Shown here piece after piece: positions 58,633 through 64,000 of a stretch of 64,000 nucleotides of DNA. Under the pieces are notes generated by a model. The model was not told where the DNA came from. It worked only from the letters and a program-made list of their open reading frames with translations, and did not search any database. The translations under genes and the position numbers were made by a program. Source of the DNA: Diadema setosum (lineage: Eukaryota > Echinodermata > Echinoidea > Diadematoida > Diadematidae); assembly GCF_964275005.1 (NCBI RefSeq), contig NC_092697.1, positions 14,615,327 to 14,679,326 of the forward strand, read 5' to 3'. The stretch's first letter is position 1, and each line of letters starts with the position of its first letter.

Positions 58633-58994
58633 CGCTGTACACGTTCAATACAGATAAACTGACCTAGCATTTTAGGTCTAGTAATCGCCTAAGTCGAAGG
58701 TCTTTTCAAGTCACTTTTACTGTATAGTCTATTGATTTTAATCCCTCATAAGTCAAGTTTTCTCTAAGTTGAAGCTCTTTCTTCAGTCCAAGTAGATTCA
58801 ACTTAGGCAAGGACGCTGTACACGTTCAGTACAGATAAACTGACCTACATTTTAGGTCTAGTAATCGCCTAAGTCGAAGGTCTTTTCAAGTCCTCTTCAT
58901 TGTATATTCTATTGATTTTAATCCCTCATAAGTGTAGTTTTCTCTGAAGTCAAAGCTATTTCTTCAGTCTGTATTGATTTGACTTAGGCGAGGT
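58633..58994. repeat. 181-bp tandem duplication upstream of PUM3
   Basis: CGCTGTACACGTTCA recurs at 58633 and 58814, followed in both units by GTCTAGTAATCGCCTAAGTC and ATTGATTTTAATCCCTCATA. The unit resembles the GACTTAGGCGAGGTTGACTG repeat that also appears near 45295. Confidence 0.85.
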
Positions 58995-59126
58995 TGACTG
59001 TAGTATCTATTTAAGGTTTTTGTTTCAAATGCTCTACATTCCAAGTTGCCTTGCCTCAACAGCCACTGGTGTAGGACTTTGTCAACTGTATTAGTGAAAT
59101 CTCTCTGTTTCTCCTCCCTCTCTCAG

Positions 59127-59438
59127 ACACATACTTGTCAAACTCAAACAAAGACAAGGCAAAAGAAGGAGGCACAAATATGGAGCAGACGTCAGTGAAG
59201 AGAAAAGGGTCGAAAAGGGACAGCACAGGCCCCGAGCCCAAGAAACATGCAGGAGGATTATCAGAAGGGGAGAAGAACTCGAAATCATCAAAGACGAAAC
59301 AGAAGTTTGCAAAGGCAACTGCGGGCAAAGGAGGGAGAGACAGTACCAGATTCCAGAAACCTGCTCCTAAGAGGCAGGAACAGAAGAACAAGTGGAAAGC
59401 AGGAGAGAAGAGGAAGAAAAACAAGGATGGCAACAGTG
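59127..59438 (+). CDS. PUM3: PUM3 first recognised coding exon
   Basis: Acceptor ctctctcag ends at 59126; donor GTAAAT starts at 59439. From ATG 59180 it encodes MEQTSVKRKGSKRDSTGPEP and a Lys-rich low-complexity tail, probably a nucleolar/nuclear localisation region. A TA-flanked palindromic element begins 17 bp past the donor. Confidence 0.8.
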
Positions 59439-62400
59439 GTAAATCAAATGACTATTACTGTATACGGCAAATATTTCACGAGGTTTTTATTTTTGCGAAT
59501 TTCGCGAGTCTGGTGGTATTTGCAAAATTAAAAACACGCGAAAATATTGATTCTGATCCCGATGTGAATGTGACGTATGCATATGTATACTTCTCCGTTC
59601 AGTACAGGACTCCACAATCGCGAATGTAACCACTCGTGAAATCGTCCGGAATTCCCGATTCGCGAAAATTTAGACTTGCAAAATATATGGCGTATACAGT
59701 ATTTACAGGAAAAGTTTTTTTTTTTTTTGCAGACTTTCATAGATAGTTGTAATTTATAAATGTAAGTATAGCGTTTTCAGTAGTTATGGTAGACAATATA
59801 TTTTCACAAACTTTATTGGTCAGTGAATTCAATCTGTTATTAGTGCTTCATAGGATGTAAATCAGAGGAAAAGAAGTCTTAGATTTTTTTTTATTGGTAT
59901 GACCTACAACAGAATGTTGTACTTGGTATGCATTCAATGATTTGTTTTCCATCAATGATGATAAAATAGTGCAAACCAAACCAAAGACAGGCTTGATGAC
60001 TAAATTCGGGATATTGACTTCCATGCTTTACATTCAGTGTATGAGATACATGTAATTTGTATCTCTTTCTGTGTAGGAGAAATGCTTCATATTGTTGGGG
60101 CTTCCACAGGTTAGAATTCATGTATCTCATTTGCAGTATTAGACTCCACTCGACCCCTTTATCTTTCTTCAGTAATAACTCTATTGGTTGTTTTATGTTT
60201 GGGACTCCTGATTGCATTGCTTTTTAATTCTTATATAAATAGACAGATGAAAAACTGGAATTTAATTCTTAATTAGCTCCAATATTTCTTTGCATATATT
60301 CTTTGATAGTAACAAAAAAATTACAGTTGCTACATTCCAATATTTTTTTTTCTTGTTTATACACTGATGTTTTAAATGCCATGAAATATACCTCTTTGTT
60401 GCCATATCAAAAATCTAGACATGCATTAATATTTAAACAACCAAGAGAATTCCTAGGAGATGTACTTTCACAGATGACTCTTATCAGATCTGTTGCTTGA
60501 CAACCCTATAGCCAGGGCTCCACACTAACTTTTATTTTTGGTGGCCCAAAGGCAAACATCCGACCTTTTTTTGGTGGCCCAATCAGGCCACCAAATTCTT
60601 CATTTCTGAAATTTTGGTGGCCCGACGTGCATTTTTGGTGGCCCTGGGCCACCGGGCCACTGTTAGTGTCGAGCCCTGCTATAGCTATGACTCTTGTTGG
60701 AGATAGTTGCAAACCTAGTGTTTTTATCCGTCTTCCCTTCCAAATCATGAACAGGCAAGCCAAGAAAAAGATACACCTTACTGTAGAGACAATGAATTTT
60801 CGCATCTATGCACTGTCCAGGCGGCCCTTATTTGTAACTATACATCTAGGCATAGTTGTGCCTTTGTTCAAATGGATCTACTGAACATCACATCATTCAT
60901 GCTCAAAAGTAAAACAAGGAATGTTTGTGTACATTTTATTTTCGTGAATTTTGCTAGAGCCAAGACTCACAAAATTAAAATGCATACTATGTGAAAGTTC
61001 TTGTCTACACTATATGCATTGAATGCCAATGATAATTTGCAAAAATTTCATGCCGGGAAAAAGGCCGCCGATTGCAATCACTCACAAAAATTTCATGTCA
61101 CGAAAAAGGTTGTCAAATCCAATTCGCAAAACTTTCATGTCATGAAAATTTTATGCCGCTAAAATATCTTGCTTTACAGTATTTAATACGAATCAAAGAT
61201 GACCTTTAACCTGTAGGATTTGATTTCCTCTGCAGCGTGATTATGTAATGCTTCTCTTCCATCCTCCCCCAACCCCCTCCACCCCCATTCCAGAAGGCAC
61301 CAAGCGGCCCAAGATGGAAGAGATGAAGAAGAAAGAGAGGAGACAGGTCCGGCGACAAGTGAAGAACAATTTTGAACTCGCGAAGAAGGCCAAGGCGAGC
61401 TGGGAGATCATCAGGCAGTAAGTAGTGATGGTGGTGACAGCAAATTTATAACCGCGGTCACATTGGCAAAAGATTGCCAAGTCTTTGTGAAGTTTGCTCG
61501 TCAGTCTACACTGGCAGCCAAACTTTTAAAAGTTTGGGTCACTGGTGCGTGTGCGTAAGAAAGAAGATAAAGCGCTTCGTCAGACAGCTAATTGTGACAT
61601 ATCAATGCACACATGTACATCCCAATGAGAGCGCACTTTGGGAGCACTGTTCGCAAACAGATGGTGGACTGGTCATGTGACAAACTTTGCAGTTTTAGTT
61701 GCTAGCGTTCACACTGCACAAACATCTAGATTGGTAGGGGTCTGGGAAATTTCCCTAGTTTAAGTGGGAAGTGTAATGAGAATTTTTTTGAAAGTTTGCT
61801 CTCACAGGAGCAAAACTTTGAGATCTTAAACGTCGCAATCTTAAACTTCATAATCTCTTTTTTTTCACTGTGACTGCGGCTTTTGACAGACCCAGGTCTG
61901 CTGATGTGGATGTGATTGTTGTACATTCTTATTGGTCTACTGTTATTTTGACCAATCTATAAGGTGTGATATTCTGTAGATTTGAAAGGCAAGAAGTTTT
62001 CTTTTAAAACCCCTTGAATATTTGTGTTCATTTGATTTCAAACAGGTGTGATCACACAGTACAACATATTTCTTTAGTATGATATATTTGTTATAATTTT
62101 GATTGTAAGTTTTAATTACTATGTGTGTTAAATTGACAAAATGTGTATTTCTGTATTGTCTTTGGGTTGTCTTCAGAGAGTTCAGGAAGTATGTTTGATT
62201 TTATTTCTATGAATTTTTGGTATTTATATGTGTGTATTTTGATTGAGATACTTTGCTTTAAAGATAATATAAAGTTTTGGTATTACCTCAAAAGTTTCCC
62301 TGAATTTCCTTGTCTTAGTTTGTGTTTCAGGTTAACGTACCTTTCATATAACTAACACTGTGAGACTTACTCGCCCCAAAGTGCTCTCATGTCTTAGTAA

Positions 62401-63402
62401 TCATGCAATAATGGTTTCGTACCGGAGCCGCCGCCATACGGCGGCGGCGAGGTAGTACACGTATTGTGCGAATATCACTGCGACCAGCAGCGTGCAGCCC
62501 CATACGCATACTGTGTAGCTAACTGCGACCAGCAGCCCCATACGCATAGCTAAATGGGGCTTCGCATTGTAGCTTACATGATCATGACAGATTTAGTATC
62601 GCGGGTAAAATATCAACTTAAAATCCAAAAATTTCTTCAATTTAAAGACTTACCAGTTAAGTTGAAGTATTGAAAACAGGCTTTGGGCAACGTTTGGTTT
62701 TGCCAATAGTCCCTTTCTGTTCGAATTGATGACTGAATGTGACTTGGTCGAGAGGACCTTGGGAGAGCTACACTGAATTGACGGCCAGCGCATGCGCACA
62801 CAAACATCTTATCCGTTCATGGATTTAAAATTTGTTCGCATGTGATGTGTGCGTATGCGCTGGCCGTAGTAATCAGTGTATGTAGCTCTCCCACGGTCCT
62901 CTCGACAGAGTCACATTCAGTCATCAATTCGAACAGAAAGGGACTATTGGCAGAACCAAACGTTGCCCGAAGCCTGTTTTCAAGACTTCAACATAATTGG
63001 TAAGTCTTCAAATTGAAGAATTTTGTGGATTTTAAGTTGATATTTGCCCGAGATACTAAATCTGTCATGATCCTGGATGCTACAATGCGAAGCCCCATTA
63101 CGCTATGCGTATGGGGCTGCTGGTCGCAGTTAATTGCATGATTACTAAGAAATGAGAGCACTTTGGGGCGAGTAAGTCTCACAGTGTTAGTTATATGATA
63201 GATACTTTAACCTGAAACACAGAAATTCAGGGAAACTTTTGACGTACCAAAACTTTTTATTATCTTGAATAGTTTCAAGAGGAAACCATTATACCACATG
63301 TTAACAACTTTGTTTCATCTTAACAGACATGACTGCAAAGCGGAGACAAGGAAAAAGCATATCAGCGAGCTGTGTGAGCTGCTGAAAGGCAGGGTCATGG
63401 AA
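59127..63402 (+). CDS. PUM3: PUM3 (KIAA0020/Puf6-like) 5' part, three exons, runs off the window
   Basis: Nucleolar Pumilio-homology protein of the Puf6/PUM3 group; the family binds structured RNA/DNA through Puf-like repeats with a CPL domain and acts in large-subunit rRNA maturation. Exons 59127-59438, 61294-61417 and 63327-63402 join in phases 1, 2 and 0. The protein starts with a Lys/Arg/Ser-rich basic tail, then GTKRPKMEEMKKKERRQ and KKAKASWEIIRQ, then HDCKAETRKKHISELCELL, matching the stretch just before the first Puf repeat of human PUM3 (KKPKWDD..., AKQMWEILRRKDC). The Puf repeats themselves lie beyond 64000. The first in-frame ATG is at 59180, but the frame is open back to the acceptor at 59127, so an upstream exon may supply the true start. 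It runs opposite to DOCK7. Confidence 0.85.
59456..59701. mobile_element. TA-flanked TACTGTATACGGC element in PUM3 intron
   Basis: TACTGTATACGGCAAATATT ... ATGGCGTATACAGTA, 246 bp, begins 17 bp after the PUM3 exon donor. Confidence 0.7.
60513..60678. mobile_element. 166-bp hAT-like MITE with 7-bp target duplication (PUM3 intron)
   Basis: CAGGGCTCCACACTAAC / GTTAGTGTCGAGCCCTG match at 16 of 17 positions; CTATAGC flanks both sides (60506-60512, 60679-60685). The interior repeats TTTTGGTGGCCC. Confidence 0.8.
60925..61181. repeat. TACTGTAAAA-type repeat relic (PUM3 intron)
   Basis: Ends TTGCTTTACAGTA; interior CATGTCATGAAAATTTTATG with repeated CACAAAAATTTCATG words. Left end unclear. Confidence 0.45.
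61294..61417 (+). CDS. PUM3: PUM3 second recognised exon
   Basis: Acceptor ccattccag, donor GTAAGT at 61418. Encodes EGTKRPKMEEMKKKERRQ then NNFELAKKAKASWEIIRQ, homologous to the pre-Puf region of human PUM3. Ends in phase 2. Confidence 0.88.
61453..61880. mobile_element. second copy of the CGGTCACA(C/T)TGGCAAAAGATTG element (PUM3 intron)
   Basis: CGCGGTCACATTGGCAAAAG at the left, CACTGTGACTGCGGC at the right; interior words such as GTGTGAACGCTAGCAA recur inverted relative to each other in the two copies. Confidence 0.7.
62261..63268. repeat. ~1-kb foldback palindrome in PUM3 intron
   Basis: The left arm from 62261 and right arm to 63268 are near-identical inverted copies of over 400 bp (for example CACTGTGAGACTTACTCGCC against its complement near 63165-63185) meeting around 62805-62840. 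The left arm has an extra ~110 bp with a duplicated CTGCGACCAGCAG...CCCATACGCAT segment and a CCGCCGCC/GGCGGCGG hairpin. It ends 58 bp before a PUM3 exon. Confidence 0.85.
63327..63402 (+). CDS. PUM3: PUM3 third recognised exon
   Basis: Acceptor cttaacag, donor GTGAGT at 63403. Encodes HDCKAETRKKHISELCELLK GRVME in two adjoining blocks, matching the human KDC...LMSDLQKLIQGKIKT block. The next exon is outside the window. Confidence 0.88.
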
Positions 63403-64000
63403 GTGAGTAACAACTTTGTACTTGTAACCTTGGCCTATTTATTTGTAAACTCATTAACTGATGTGACACTTAGTTTCGAAAGATTAAAATGTTTGTATAA
63501 TGTCAATAGAATTATCCCAATGTTGAAATTAGGTATAGTTAGATGTAGATAATCTGCTTTACTTTTATGTATATGTTCATAATTTTTGACTGAAGTGTTT
63601 TCATACTTATGGTACTGAATTTAGAATGAGCCAAGTTCAAAAGTGTTCATTGATTCTATGAACTTTTCTAGGGTGTGTTACTAGTATGCAGTAGTATACG
63701 TAACCTTGGGTGTACAGAGAATATGTATCATAACAAAATGAACATTGTCCACAATAAGGCATTGTTTTACAGATGCTTTCTAATATCATTACACATGCAG
63801 GGAAAATTTATGACAAATGTATTCCACCATATAGTTGCAGTTACTAGATCTTGAATCTTTGTGTTCACCTTTCACAATCTTTGAATTCAGGCAAAAATTA
63901 CAGTAGTATTTCAAGATATTGCATGAGCTATGTCTGTTCACATGAAATGAACTATATTGAGCTAACGATGTACACTTTTGTATGATACAGTTTCATGAGT
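63403..64000. other. PUM3: start of PUM3 intron after the third recognised exon
   Basis: No further PUM3 exon is recognisable before the end of the window; AT-rich DNA without clear repeats. Confidence 0.6.

Larger units (their letters stand above)
57408..59126. promoter_or_regulatory. divergent intergenic region between DOCK7 and PUM3
   Basis: The two start codons are 1,773 bp apart and point away from each other, the layout of a bidirectional promoter. A plus-strand GTAAGC at 57606-57611 could be the donor of a non-coding PUM3 first exon. ETS-like TTCC/GGAA sites occur just upstream of the DOCK7 ATG. The region also holds a TA-flanked repeat (58218-58440) and a 181-bp tandem duplication. 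No TATA box was convincing; promoter activity is inferred. Confidence 0.45.

Noticed and set aside
59135..59179. PUM3 start at TTG 59135
   Set aside because: Non-ATG start is unnecessary; the frame is open to a good acceptor at 59126 and an ATG exists at 59180, so the true start is either that ATG or in an upstream exon.

Overview
Eukaryotic (animal) nuclear DNA: AT-rich, intron-dense, full of short non-autonomous transposons and microsatellites. The coding sequence is strikingly close to vertebrate proteins and the repeat style is that of a marine invertebrate deuterostome; an echinoderm is my best guess, but that is an inference and not proven by anything in the window.

Two genes were recognised, placed head to head. 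On the minus strand, 57407 down to 6165, lies a complete DOCK-C family gene (the DOCK6/7/8 group, closest in length and sequence to DOCK7). I could define 41 coding exons with GT-AG introns; all intron phases join and the frame closes to a 2,124-residue protein with a DHR-1 (lipid-binding, about 573-740) and a DHR-2 (Rac/Cdc42 exchange, about 1665-2100) domain. A possible 24-nt in-frame microexon sits in the 6.9-kb intron 15. On the plus strand, from 59127 to beyond the end of the window, are the first three recognised exons of PUM3 (KIAA0020/Puf6-type nucleolar Pumilio protein). The 1.7 kb between the two genes probably carries a shared divergent promoter.

Layout: 1-6164 is DOCK7 3' UTR/intergenic DNA with repeats only; 6165-57407 is DOCK7, its introns holding almost all of the interesting non-coding structure; 57408-59126 is the divergent intergenic region; 59127-64000 is PUM3, with a ~1-kb foldback palindrome in its second recognised intron.

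The repeat content has several separable layers: three palindromic families flanked by TTAA (390 bp, 780 bp and 93 bp); a TA-flanked TACTGTA family; several single elements with visible target-site duplications (a 2.9-kb element with an 8-bp duplication enclosing a 5'-truncated LINE, and 111-, 166- and 237-bp elements); tRNA-derived SINE-like sequences; a 53-bp minisatellite that has copied a splice acceptor; and a 54/24-bp minisatellite that is open in several reading frames. I found no prokaryotic genes, CRISPR array, rRNA or intact tRNA. No wholly new biological system is evident; the best leads are the microexon, the acceptor-copying minisatellite, the nested 2.9-kb element and the CpG-rich block in intron 25.
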